A stretch of DNA of 61,747 nucleotides from Bradyrhizobium sp. 138 (GTDB taxonomy: Bacteria; Pseudomonadota; Alphaproteobacteria; Rhizobiales; Xanthobacteraceae). Shown here piece by piece: positions 52,789 through 61,432 of this stretch (position 1 is the first letter of the stretch; every line of letters starts with the position of its first letter). Below the pieces are notes generated by a model that worked only from the letters and a program-made list of their open reading frames with translations, did no database searches and was not told the DNA's origin. The position numbers and the translations under genes are program-made. Location of the stretch: NCBI RefSeq assembly GCF_023074075.1, contig NZ_JADPKT010000001.1, positions 1-61,747 on the forward strand. Reading direction: 5' to 3'.

Positions 52789-54099
52789 CTACTGAAGGGG
52801 GTCAGCACGACGCTGCTCAACCTCCGCGAAGGTCTCGCCTGTCAAAACCATGGTCGCAGCCTGCCCCGTGTAGGACTGCCAGCGCCGGATGGCTACGTCG
52901 ACATACAGCGGATCCAATTCGATCGCGCGCGCCCGCCTCCGGCACTTCTGCGCCGCCATGATGGTCGTGCCGGATCCGGAGAACGGGTCGAGCACAATGT
53001 CGCCGCGACGCGAGCAGTCCTTGATGGCGTCGATCACGAGGGCAGTCGGCTTTACGGTCGGGTGCATCTCGAGTTCGGCGTCCCGGCCCGAACGAAAGCT
53101 GTTCGCGCCGGCATAGTCCCAAACATTGGTGCGATAGCGGCCGTGCTTACCGAGTTCGATCGTGTTCAGGTGCGGCCCGTGCCCCACCTTGTAGACGAAA
53201 ACCAGCTCGTGCTTGGAGCGGTAGAACGAGCCCATGCCGCCGTTACTCTTGTTCCAGACGCACAAATTCTTCAGCTCCGAATAGACGCCGCCGGCCGCCT
53301 TCAGCACCTCGTCCATGTGCCGCCAATCCATGCAGATGAAATGGATGGCACCGTCCAGACTCACCTGCGCCATATTGCCGAACACAACAGCCAGGAAGCC
53401 CGCGAACTCGACCGAGCTCATCTCGCCCGAGGCCATCTTGAATTCGCGGTGCTTGACCGCGCCGAGCCCGCTGACATGTCCGTCAATCGGAACGTTGTAG
53501 GGCGGGTCGGTGAACACCAGACGCGCCTGCTCGCCATCCATCAGATCGGAGAAGGAAGCAGCATCGCAGGCATCGCCGCACAGCAGCCGATGCTCCCCGA
53601 GAATCCAGAGGTCGCCGAGCCGCGAAACCGGCTCAGCCCCAACGGCCGGAACAAGGTCGCTGCGATCCGGCTTCTCGCGGCTCGCTTCGCCGTCGACCAA
53701 CAGATCGATCTCGGCGGTCTCGAAACCGGTCACTTCCACATCGAAATTGATCTCGGCGCCCATCAGGTCCCGCCAGAGCACGCGCAACTGATCCATATCC
53801 CAATCGGAATTCAGAGCGATCTTATTGTCCGACAGCGAGAACGCGATCTTCTGCTCGGGCGTCAAATGGCCGACCCGCAACACCGGCACCTGCTCCAATC
53901 CCGCCAAACGCGCGCCCTCGACCCGGCCATGGCCGACCAGGATCATGCCGTTCTCATCGGCCACCACGATACTGTTGAAACCGAACTCGCGGATCGAGGC
54001 CGCGATCTGATGCAGCTGCTTGCGGGGATGCCGCCTGGCATTGGCGGGGTTCGGCTTTAATTCGGCAATTGGCAGATGTTCAACGCGGAAATCACTCAT
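52789..54099 (-). CDS. ParB-like nuclease domain / DNA methyltransferase fusion
   Basis: A 436-residue protein. Residues 1-110 are a ParB N-terminal-type domain (IAELKPNPANARRHPRKQLH, ILVGHGRVEGARLAG, LTPEQKIAFSLSDNK). The rest is an amino-methyltransferase of the N6-adenine/N4-cytosine class with catalytic DPPYNVP and the later SAM-binding LDPFSGSGTTIMAA. Such fusions are typical of prophages and integrative elements, where they methylate host or element DNA, usually as orphan enzymes. The order DPPY before FxGxG fits the beta-class. Two broken 3' copies are nearby. The two genes upstream on the same strand may belong to its operon. Confidence 0.92.
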   Translation of the reverse strand: MSDFRVEHLPIAELKPNPANARRHPRKQLHQIAASIREFGFNSIVVADENGMILVGHGRVEGARLAGLEQVPVLRVGHLTPEQKIAFSLSDNKIALNSDWDMDQLRVLWRDLMGAEINFDVEVTGFETAEIDLLVDGEASREKPDRSDLVPAVGAEPVSRLGDLWILGEHRLLCGDACDAASFSDLMDGEQARLVFTDPPYNVPIDGHVSGLGAVKHREFKMASGEMSSVEFAGFLAVVFGNMAQVSLDGAIHFICMDWRHMDEVLKAAGGVYSELKNLCVWNKSNGGMGSFYRSKHELVFVYKVGHGPHLNTIELGKHGRYRTNVWDYAGANSFRSGRDAELEMHPTVKPTALVIDAIKDCSRRGDIVLDPFSGSGTTIMAAQKCRRRARAIELDPLYVDVAIRRWQSYTGQAATMVLTGETFAEVEQRRADPLQ

Positions 54100-54204
54100 G
54101 AGACCTCTCCAGCAGACAGGTCCTAGCTATACCAACATCTATGCCTATACTTCAAATATTCTTTCTTGGTAGATGGTTGAGATCGCGCCATTTAGTTAAT
54201 CCGC

Positions 54205-54717
54205 TCACCCCTTGATCGTGATCTCGACATCTTCGGGCCGCACGCCAAAGGTGGCCGCCAACGCTTTCTTCGCCTCGGCGATGGTCAGCCCCCCTCGCGC
54301 CTCATCAGAGCCGGTTGGCCCGTCGGGCACCGGTTGAAACTTCAGCCGCTTGAGCTGGATCCCGAGCTGCTTCAGCCCGGCATAGGCGACCGGGTTGCGC
54401 AGCTCCTTGCGCCAGACATCCTTAATGGCAATGTCGGCGAACTCAGAGATTCCGATGCGAAAGCGAGACTGGCCCCGCGAGTTCTCGGAGGCCTCAAGCG
54501 GCGCGAGCGACGAGATCCGGCCGACCAGGAACGCGGTCCGAGCCGGAATGCCCTCGGCCTTGTTGTCCCAGTCCTGCCGCCTGCAGCAAACAAGGTAGGG
54601 GCAGCGCTCGACGTTCTTGGGATTGAGGACCCAACCTCGGGATCCAGCCCGAGCCAGGATCTCTTGCCGCGTCTCGGAAGTAAAGACGACCACGGCGGCG
54701 TCATCGGTCTTGGTCAT
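54205..54717 (-). CDS. Hypothetical protein, probable mobile-element operon member
   Basis: A 170-residue soluble protein starting MTKTDDAAVVVFTSETRQEI, with a Cys-containing segment (NVERCPYLVCCRR) and a conserved-looking tail (LTIAEAKKALAATFGVRPED). ATG 54717 has GAGG six bases before it and lies 8 bp after the stop of the TetR-like gene. I recognise no family; position between a regulator and a methyltransferase suggests an element-encoded accessory protein. Confidence 0.65.
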   Translation of the reverse strand: MTKTDDAAVVVFTSETRQEILARAGSRGWVLNPKNVERCPYLVCCRRQDWDNKAEGIPARTAFLVGRISSLAPLEASENSRGQSRFRIGISEFADIAIKDVWRKELRNPVAYAGLKQLGIQLKRLKFQPVPDGPTGSDEARGGLTIAEAKKALAATFGVRPEDVEITIKG

Positions 54718-54725
54718 CTTCAGCC

Positions 54726-55373
54726 TCAATCCAAATCGGGGTGGCCGGCCGCGGGCTTATCAGCAGCTCCGTGGGCGATCATAAGCTCGATTCCGGCCTT
54801 CTGCAGCACCCGACTCGGAGTCAAGCGCCCATAGGCACCCCGCTCGTTGCGTGCGCCGTGCACCAGCAGAAGCAGCTTGTCTGCGAGCTCTAGAGGATCA
54901 CGCAGCTTTGCAGTCCGACATAATCCGACCACCCGCCGCCGCTCCGCCTGCCAATATTCTTCAATCAACCTCAGCAGCGGGGGATGCTGCGTGCGCGGCT
55001 CGAACAATTCCGCTGCCGTGCGTGAAAGTAAAACCCGGGGCTCCATCATGTAACCAATCTGATCCTCTTCGTAGGCAAGCCACTCCCGCAGCTGTCCCTC
55101 AGGATCGTTGGGATACGCCGCGGCGAGACCGCGCCAATATTCTTCACACTCCGCAATCAAGGACGTGATGAATCGACCCGCCAATGGATCACCATGGCCG
55201 AAATACTTGACGAAGGTGTCCATGTTCGTATGCGCCTCATGCGCGATCAAGCTTGGGGTAGCCCTGATCCCGAGCAGCCGAAATAGCTGATCGGCAGCTT
55301 CGATCAAACGCTCCTTGGCGGGCTTTTCGAACTGGGAAGCAGGCGGCTGTATCTTTTTGGGAGGCTGGTGCAT
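54726..55373 (-). CDS. TetR/AcrR-type regulator
   Basis: A 215-residue protein with an N-terminal helix-turn-helix of TetR type (KERLIEAADQLFRLLGIRAT, then SLIAHEAHTNMDTFVKYFG) and a helical ligand/dimer domain. AAGGAG lies nine bases before ATG 55373. The upstream region has several TTGGC/GCCAA sites overlapping a TATAAT, consistent with autoregulation. It opens a leftward series with the genes at 54205 and 52789. Its ligand is unknown. Confidence 0.8.
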   Translation of the reverse strand: MHQPPKKIQPPASQFEKPAKERLIEAADQLFRLLGIRATPSLIAHEAHTNMDTFVKYFGHGDPLAGRFITSLIAECEEYWRGLAAAYPNDPEGQLREWLAYEEDQIGYMMEPRVLLSRTAAELFEPRTQHPPLLRLIEEYWQAERRRVVGLCRTAKLRDPLELADKLLLLVHGARNERGAYGRLTPSRVLQKAGIELMIAHGAADKPAAGHPDLD

Positions 55374-55377
55374 CAAA

Positions 55378-55427
55378 TTGGCTCCTTGGTAATGTATTTG
55401 CCAATTATAGCATAACTTGTGCCAATT
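55378..55427 (-). promoter_or_regulatory. Promoter/operator of the TetR-like operon
   Basis: TATAAT on the minus strand (55404-55409) is flanked by TTGGCA repeats about 20 bp apart and followed by GCCAA near the ribosome site. The clustered TTGGC/GCCAA half-sites are a plausible operator. Confidence 0.5.
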
Positions 55428-55810
55428 CTCCTGTATCGGGCCGGCATCGATAACGACGCGCGTTTGGGCGGCCAGCGGGCGAAAAAAGCCACGCACGCCG
55501 TTGAGCCGCGCTCTAAGCTGTTGTTTTCACTTTATATTCCTCACCTCACAAACGATGGTCGCACCGCAAGAGCTCCCCTGAGGTACGATTTAAAGGATTC
55601 CGGACCTGTCGGAGTGCGGGGAGCAGACAAATCTCCTCCACGGCCTTCCCTGGGGCTTGGCGAGGCTATCGATTTTTTGAACCTGTTCGCCCGCGCGATG
55701 GGCGGCAGGGGCCATAGGCCTGAACTCAAGGTTTAGGCGTGCAACGAGAGAACGAGCCGCCTTGCCAACCACAGTTCGGACGGCAGGCCACTCGCTTCTC
55801 TTGCGCAGAG
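55428..55810. other. Intergenic region
   Basis: About 380 bp upstream of the TetR-like gene and beyond the 3' end of the gene at 55811. No supported gene. Confidence 0.4.
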
Positions 55811-56350
55811 CTATCCGAACAGCCTGAGGAGCAACTCATCCGCGCTATCGACCTCCTCGAAGCAGGACTTGCCGAGATCACGGTGCATGGGACGTTCGAG
55901 CTTCTGCCCGTTGCTGTCCCCCCGCGTATGCCGGCTGACCTTCGAGCCCAGATCCGGCAGCCGTGCTCCCGGCTGGCCACCGAACCAGAAGTAGCGCTCG
56001 ACGGCCAGCGTGCGCTGGTCGACCTCGAGCCAAACGACGCAGCCGCTGGGCTTCTCGAGCAACCGGGTGCTGACGGTCACGTGCCGGACGCTGGAGCCGG
56101 AAAACGTCGACTTCAGCTGGACGTGCCGGAGGATACCGTTGGCCTCCAGCACGATGTCGTAGCCGCCCCTATCGACCTCGCTCTTGAGTACCTCGATGTC
56201 GTGGCGGCCCTGCTGCCAGCGCGCGGCCATGAGCTTTCCGAGAAGCAGATGAAAGAGCGCCTGCTCCCGGATGCTAGAGGCGCGGGAGTGAGATGTAAGC
56301 AGATCCTGATGCAATTCAGCGAGCACTGTGAAACTCCTTGAGTCAGTCAT
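55811..56350 (-). CDS. Possible PD-(D/E)XK-fold protein beside an XRE regulator
   Basis: A 179-residue soluble protein. After a helical start comes EVDRGGYDIVLEANGILRHV followed by QLKST; the pattern G-(Y/F)-D-(I/V) then (Q/E)-x-K is what the PD-(D/E)XK nuclease core looks like, and the following LEVD strand fits. That is a motif reading, not a proven nuclease. ATG 56350 is chosen by length. It is divergent from the XRE gene at 56506 with an operator-like palindrome between them, the layout of restriction enzymes and their controller proteins. Confidence 0.6.
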   Translation of the reverse strand: MTDSRSFTVLAELHQDLLTSHSRASSIREQALFHLLLGKLMAARWQQGRHDIEVLKSEVDRGGYDIVLEANGILRHVQLKSTFSGSSVRHVTVSTRLLEKPSGCVVWLEVDQRTLAVERYFWFGGQPGARLPDLGSKVSRHTRGDSNGQKLERPMHRDLGKSCFEEVDSADELLLRLFG

Positions 56351-56433
56351 ACCCCGCCATTGCGCTCCGCTGGCCGCACAAGTCCAGCACAACCGCGCGC
56401 CTCCCCAGCCAGCTTCGCACACCAGAGTTAATA

Positions 56434-56468
56434 TGATCCTGTTTTGGGATAATCCCGATCTGGGATCA
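56434..56468. promoter_or_regulatory. Nested palindrome between XRE and nuclease-like genes
   Basis: Inner GGGATAATCCC (56446-56456) is a palindrome around A, and outer TGATCC (56434-56439) pairs with GGATCA (56463-56468). The site lies in the divergent gap, where an XRE dimer could control both genes. Confidence 0.6.
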
Positions 56469-56505
56469 GATTGGCTGCCGCCGAATCGCAAGCGCCCCGG
56501 CGGCC

Positions 56506-56751
56506 ATGGAAAAGTCCCTCAAATCCGCCGAATACACCCGCCTCGTCGCCCTTCTTGTCGCAACGCGACAGAAGGCCGGCGTCCGCCAACACGCGCTCGC
56601 CAAGAAGCTGCGCAAGCCGCAATCCTTTGTTGCCAAGTACGAGGGCGGCGAACGCCGCCTGGATATCATCGAGTTCATCGCCATCGCCGAGGCACTTGGC
56701 GCCGATCCGCTGAAACTTCTGCGGCGGTTCATGCGCGGAAGACAGCAATAG
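56506..56751 (+). CDS. XRE-family helix-turn-helix regulator
   Basis: An 81-residue protein that is almost all a lambda-repressor-type domain: RLVALLVATRQKAGVRQHAL, AKKLRKPQSFVAKYEGGER, then DIIEFIAIAEALGADPLKLL. This is the size and form of controller (C) proteins and phage-type repressors. It is divergent from the nuclease-like gene and close to a nested palindrome that is its likely operator. The ribosome site is weak, but the domain is unmistakable. Confidence 0.88.
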   Translation: MEKSLKSAEYTRLVALLVATRQKAGVRQHALAKKLRKPQSFVAKYEGGERRLDIIEFIAIAEALGADPLKLLRRFMRGRQQ

Positions 56752-56854
56752 CTGCCGCGGGGCAGGTGCTGCTCCGATCGCGCCTAGCTTGGCTCGCGTA
56801 AGCTGGATGTCCAAGGGGGTATTGATGTTCCCGAGTCGACGCCGAGGTCCGAAC

Positions 56855-56929
56855 GACCCGGTGGTGGAAGCGGAATAACGCAGAAGTGGGCTACTTTCTA
56901 TCCTGGTTCGAGCCCAGGCCGGGTCTCCA
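56855..56929 (+). tRNA. tRNA-like sequence with 3' CCA, anticodon arm imperfect
   Basis: 75 bases. The acceptor arms GACCCGG (56855-56861) and CCGGGTC pair perfectly over 7 bp, followed by T and CCA. The T-arm CCTGG-TTCGAGC-CCAGG is perfect. The D region has A14 and GG at canonical positions but a poor stem. The anticodon arm folds only with mismatches (GAAG-TGGGCTA-CTTT), and the anticodon is ambiguous (GGG or GGC). It may be a decayed tRNA or an element-borne tRNA-like gene. It lies exactly at the right border of the accessory island. Confidence 0.5.
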
Positions 56930-56941
56930 AGCGAGGCGTAT

Positions 56942-59065
56942 TCATCGCTTCTGCAGCACCGCCGACAGCACCGGACCATCGTTCAGGATCGAAAAAACCT
57001 CCCGGGACGACAGATGCGCGGCGGCCTCCTCGAAAGTATCGCTCGCATCGACCTTAGCGCGGCCGACGGCCAAGCTCGCGTCGATCGTGTCGGGCCGGGC
57101 GGCGCGAGGAGGCGGCAGCTGCGCTAGGTGGAAGTTCAAGAGCGCGGCGTCTTCGCGCAACTCCGCCAAGGCGGGTTTGACCCCTGCATCGGCCGACGCG
57201 CTCAATTCGTTTGCTCGACGCAGGACCGGAGGCGGCTTTGCTTCTTCGGGCGTGGCGAACAATTTCCCGGACGCGGGACTGGCGGTCAGCGCGCCTATGG
57301 GAACGGCGAACAGCAGCCCCACGACGACCGGCGACATCCAGAGCAGAAGGGGCAATGAAACGGCGTACGCGCTTGCGGCCATAGCAACGCCGCACGCGGT
57401 CGGGATGCCGTATTTCCGGTAGAGCTCGCGGCGCGCCACCGTGCCGTCGTCACGCCTTTGCGTCTGCCACCCCGCATCGCGGCCGGCGAGGATCTCGATG
57501 ACCGCGATCGACTGGAAGATCATCATCACGGGCGCCATCAACGCGGATACGACGATCTCTGCGAGAACTCCGGCCAAGGCTCGGAATGCGCCGCCGAATT
57601 GGTGTCGCATCGACCGCCACGTCCAGAGCAGGACCAGGCTGAGCAGCTTCGGCAACAGCAGCAGACCCATGGTGGCGACGAACACCCAGACGGCGAGCAC
57701 GGGATCCTGGGCCGGCCAGGTCGGAAACAACGAGAAGCCTTTCGGGAAATACTCCGGACGCACGAAGCGGGCCTGCAGCGAGATCAACATTCCCAGGAGC
57801 AGGAACAGCAGCCATAGCGGCGCCGTCAGATAGGCCCCGATGCCCACCATGAAATGCAGGCGCGACACCCAATGGAGACCTCGCGCAGGCACGACCGCCA
57901 GATGCTGAAGATTACCCTGACACCAGCGCCGGTCGCGTGCCGCGAAATCGAGCAGCGAGGGCGGCACCTCTTCGTAGCTGCCCCCGAGCGTCGGCAGCAT
58001 GTAAATGCCCCACCCGGCCCGCCGCATCAGCGCGGCCTCCACGAAATCGTGGCTGAGGATGTGCCCGCCGAACGGTTTCCGTCCTCGAAGCTGCGGCAGC
58101 GCGGCCGCTTCGGCAAATGCCCCCACCCGGATGATCGCGTTGTGTCCCCAGTAGTTGCCTTCGGAGCCGTGCCACCAGGCGACGCCGGCCGCGATCAGCG
58201 GACCGTACAGGCGGCCCGCGAATTGCTGAACGCGGCTGAACAGGCTTCGCGCATTGACGATTATGGGAAGCGTCTGGACGAGCCCCGCGGTCGGATTGGT
58301 CTCCATGGCATGGACCAATCGGACGATCGTGTCCCCGCTCATGAGACTGTCGGCGTCGAGCACGATCATGAAGTCGTACACGCCGCCGAACCGCGTGACC
58401 CACTCGGAAATGTTGCCGGCTTTGCGCGCGGTGTTGTCGGCGCGGTGACGGTAGTACAGCCGCGGCGTTCCCACGGTCTGTCGCAACGCGAGCAGCGCCT
58501 TTTCCTCGGCGACCCAGATGTCCGGATCGGTGCTGTCGCTCAGAACGAACCAGTCGAACAGCTCTGCGTGCGACGTCGTCTCCAAGGATTCGATGATCGC
58601 CCGGAGCCGGGCCGTCAACCGGTGCGGGTCTTCGTTGTAGGTGGGAAGCAGCATGGCGGTGCGGCTTGCGACGGCGGGCAGTTCCACGTCAGGGCCGAAG
58701 GCGTCCCGGTCCGGACGATTGGCCAGCAGCACACAGAAGCCTGCCACCGCAGACGCGAAGGAAAAGGCGACCCAAGCGAGCAGGACCAGAAAAAGGAAAA
58801 GCACCATGGCTTCGAGGACGGTGACGCCGCCGACCTCCAGTACGCGATACATCTCATACCCGCCGGCCACGGTCAGCGCCGCCGTCGAGAGCAGGATGAG
58901 GCCGCGTCGCCAAGGCATGGTGGTGGCGACCGGCGCAGGAGCGCGCTCCGACACCCGGTTCTTCCCGAGGTCGCCAGGAGCCATCGGAAGCGGGGATTCG
59001 CGCGGCAGCAGGCGTTGGGTCGCGATATCGGCTATCGGCCGCGGTGCCGTGCTCAGGGTGCCCAT
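56942..59065 (-). CDS. opgH: Glucan glucosyltransferase OpgH (MdoH)
   Basis: A 707-residue inner-membrane glycosyltransferase that builds the beta-glucan backbone of osmoregulated periplasmic glucans. Motifs: LLPTYNEDP, LSDSTDPDIW, VLDADSLMSGD, GHILSHDFVEAAL and RDRRWCQGNLQHL, all characteristic of OpgH, plus about eight membrane segments. It is shorter than E. coli OpgH (847 residues), as is usual in alphaproteobacteria. Its start overlaps the opgG stop by 13 bases, so the two are coupled. Bradyrhizobium relatives also make cyclic glucans by NdvB/NdvC, so this is a second periplasmic glucan pathway if the genus guess is right. Confidence 0.93.
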   Translation of the reverse strand: MGTLSTAPRPIADIATQRLLPRESPLPMAPGDLGKNRVSERAPAPVATTMPWRRGLILLSTAALTVAGGYEMYRVLEVGGVTVLEAMVLFLFLVLLAWVAFSFASAVAGFCVLLANRPDRDAFGPDVELPAVASRTAMLLPTYNEDPHRLTARLRAIIESLETTSHAELFDWFVLSDSTDPDIWVAEEKALLALRQTVGTPRLYYRHRADNTARKAGNISEWVTRFGGVYDFMIVLDADSLMSGDTIVRLVHAMETNPTAGLVQTLPIIVNARSLFSRVQQFAGRLYGPLIAAGVAWWHGSEGNYWGHNAIIRVGAFAEAAALPQLRGRKPFGGHILSHDFVEAALMRRAGWGIYMLPTLGGSYEEVPPSLLDFAARDRRWCQGNLQHLAVVPARGLHWVSRLHFMVGIGAYLTAPLWLLFLLLGMLISLQARFVRPEYFPKGFSLFPTWPAQDPVLAVWVFVATMGLLLLPKLLSLVLLWTWRSMRHQFGGAFRALAGVLAEIVVSALMAPVMMIFQSIAVIEILAGRDAGWQTQRRDDGTVARRELYRKYGIPTACGVAMAASAYAVSLPLLLWMSPVVVGLLFAVPIGALTASPASGKLFATPEEAKPPPVLRRANELSASADAGVKPALAELREDAALLNFHLAQLPPPRAARPDTIDASLAVGRAKVDASDTFEEAAAHLSSREVFSILNDGPVLSAVLQKR

Positions 59066-60564
59066 CGGTAGACCCAGACTTCAGACAAGGGCTTGTCGCC
59101 CTCGGCTAGAAACGCCCGCAGCTCGATCGGCTCTCCCTTCACCTGGCACTGGAAGCTCAGCCGCCAACCACCGGTGTAGGGATTGGGCTGCGTGACGATG
59201 TTCTTCACCTCGGACTTCTCCGCCGTCACCACGCCCTTGACGCCCGCAGGATCAACGCCCGTCAGGTTGTCGCCGTGCAGATCGAGCACGAAGAGGCGCG
59301 AGTCCTCGCCCCTCGCCCCGATCCCGCTCCGCGTGAATTTGGCGAGCGAATGCGGCTTGGGGCTATCCGGCCCCCAATACAGCCGATAGGTGTAGTTGTG
59401 TTCGCCCTTGGCCTGCAGCGGATTTTTGGGCCGCCAGAACGCGGCGATGTTGTCGTGGACCTCCTCCTTGGTCGGGATCTCGAACAGCATCACGCCGCCC
59501 GCGCCCCAGTCCCCGATCGGCTCCACCCAGAGACTTGGGCGTTTTTCGAAGCTGGATTCGATGTCCTGATAGGCGAAGAAGTTTCTCTCCCGCTGCATCA
59601 AGCCAAACCCGCGGGGATTGAGATCCTGAAAGGTGCTGATCTGCAGGTCGCGGGGATTGCTGAGCGGCCGCCAGAGGCTTTCGCCCTTCCCGTTGAAGAT
59701 CGCAAGACCGTCGGAATCGTGGACTGAGGGGCGGAAATCATCGATGTCGTTGCGGTCGTTCGGACCGTAGAAGAACATACTGGTCATTGGCGCGAGCCCG
59801 GCCCGCTGCATTTCGACGCGCGGGTAGATCGACATTTCGACGTCGAAGACTGTGGTGTCGCCGGGCCGCACAGTAAATCGGTAGCTCGCTGCGCAGCTTT
59901 TGCTGTCGAGCAGAGCGTGGATCACCAGCGAGTTCGCACCCGGCGCAGGCCGCTCGAGCCAGAAGGCCTTGAAGAGCGGAAATTCCTCGCCCTTGGCTTC
60001 GCCCATATCGATCGAAAGTCCCCGGGCGGACAGCCCGTAGGTCTGTCCCTTGGCCACGGCGCGGAAGTAGCTCGCGCCCAGGAACACGCAGACCTCGTCG
60101 TAATAGTCCGCCCGGTTCATGGGCGCGTGTATCCGGAAGCCAGCAAAGCCGAGGTCGGCGTCTTCGAAGGCGGGGACCTTCTCGCCGAAGGAAAAGTCCG
60201 CCTTGCGGTACTTGAGTTCGGCGGCCTTTCCGTCCGCGACCTCGAAGATGGTCACCCTGTTCTTGTAAAAGAAACCGCGATGGAAGAACTGCGCTTCGAA
60301 CGGAAGATTCTGGCCGCGCCAGAGCGCGCGCTCGGGCAGGAAGCGGATCGAACGGTACTGATCGTAATCGAGGTCCTTCAAGCCGCTCGGCAACTTCTCG
60401 TCCGACGCTTCGTACGGTTTGCTGGCCAGCTTGCGGGCCAGATCCCTCACCGTGGACGGCCCGAAAGCGTCATCCGACGGCCCAGCGGCGGCGGCGCCGC
60501 TTCGCGAGGCGAGCAGCAACGCCGGCAGCACCGCCGACCCTTGAACAAGCTGGCGTCGATTCAC
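59053..60564 (-). CDS. opgG: Periplasmic glucan biosynthesis protein OpgG/OpgD family
   Basis: A 503-residue exported protein required with OpgH for periplasmic glucan synthesis. The leader NRRQLVQGSAVLPALLLASR is of twin-arginine type, as in OpgD. The mature part has the family landmarks KPYEASDEKLPSGL, LDYDQYRSIRF, the GFRIHAPMNRADYYDE region and SSFEKRPSLWVEP. GTG 60564 has AGGAGA four to five bases before it. E. coli OpgD lacks an adjacent opgH and uses a Tat leader, so by leader this is OpgD-like and by gene order OpgG. Recent structural work shows such proteins can be beta-glucanases; that activity is not tested here. Confidence 0.92.
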   Translation of the reverse strand: MNRRQLVQGSAVLPALLLASRSGAAAAGPSDDAFGPSTVRDLARKLASKPYEASDEKLPSGLKDLDYDQYRSIRFLPERALWRGQNLPFEAQFFHRGFFYKNRVTIFEVADGKAAELKYRKADFSFGEKVPAFEDADLGFAGFRIHAPMNRADYYDEVCVFLGASYFRAVAKGQTYGLSARGLSIDMGEAKGEEFPLFKAFWLERPAPGANSLVIHALLDSKSCAASYRFTVRPGDTTVFDVEMSIYPRVEMQRAGLAPMTSMFFYGPNDRNDIDDFRPSVHDSDGLAIFNGKGESLWRPLSNPRDLQISTFQDLNPRGFGLMQRERNFFAYQDIESSFEKRPSLWVEPIGDWGAGGVMLFEIPTKEEVHDNIAAFWRPKNPLQAKGEHNYTYRLYWGPDSPKPHSLAKFTRSGIGARGEDSRLFVLDLHGDNLTGVDPAGVKGVVTAEKSEVKNIVTQPNPYTGGWRLSFQCQVKGEPIELRAFLAEGDKPLSEVWVYRWAP

Positions 60565-61432
60565 GTGCTCTCCTAATCGCTACTGCTGCCGCGGCCAAAG
60601 CAACGACCGTCGCGCCCGTGAGTTCCACCTCCCGGCCATCACTGGCGCGTGGACCTGAGGACGCTCTCGCACGCAGGCAGTCCAATTGCGGCATTCGTTG
60701 CGAGAGCGTGGTGACTCTCCAGCGTTCCACGGCCCGAGATTTCCGGGATCGGAGCAGGCGGGATTGCCTCGGAACTGAGGCTGCCAAAATTGACAGCGGG
60801 TCGCCCCTGTCTCCTCGCATTAAGAGCGCGCCCCCGGGCCTAAAGGCGGGGCGTGAGAGGTAAATCGGACACCACCTTTACCGCGCCGAACCGACGCGAT
60901 TGACCCGAAGCAGACTAGGCAAGTTCGCCTGCTCGGGGCAAAATGAAGATTAACCCTCGTTGCTCAAGTGGAAAGCATCGATCACGTCACAAGCGCACCA
61001 TGAAACTCTTCGGAATCATTGCTTTAAGGCCGGGCACCGTCTCAGCCAGCCTCTCCGGTAAGAAAAAGGCCGCCGAGGCTGGCGCTCATGACCCGTGGCG
61101 GACTTGCCACCCAGTAGTCATGTGACGAGTGAGGACGTTGAACTGAAGCCTCCGCTTTAACGGAACCGATGTTCTTTGTGGAGTGGCACGTCCGCTTACA
61201 AGCGATGAGCCGATCTTGGTCAAGCGAGCCGTCCAGGGCAGCTCTTCACCCTTCTGAGAAGCGAACCACTATCAGAACGTTGCACGCTCCCCGCGCTGGC
61301 AAGCAAGTCAACCCGCCGATCCGTTGCGGTGCTGCGACCTGTATGACGAAGGACTATCGCATCCGCAGCGAGGATGCGCTGAAGCGGTGAACTCCTGCCT
61401 GCGCAGCGCCCGCCCCCGAAAAGCGACCTGGA
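60565..61432. other. Intergenic region upstream of opgG
   Basis: About 870 bp without a supported protein gene or tRNA. The part next to 60565 should contain the opgGH promoter. Short frames on both strands have no family features. Confidence 0.45.

Noticed and set aside
55739..56341. 200-residue plus-strand frame opposite the nuclease-like gene
   Set aside because: No motif, and the opposite strand gives a protein with plausible strand/helix pattern and a divergent regulator partner.
42221..56929. Integrase, transposase or complete prophage
   Set aside because: I searched the frames for recombinase, transposase and capsid or tail signatures and found none; the island is called only from the methyltransferase, DUF5681-like and toxin-antitoxin genes.
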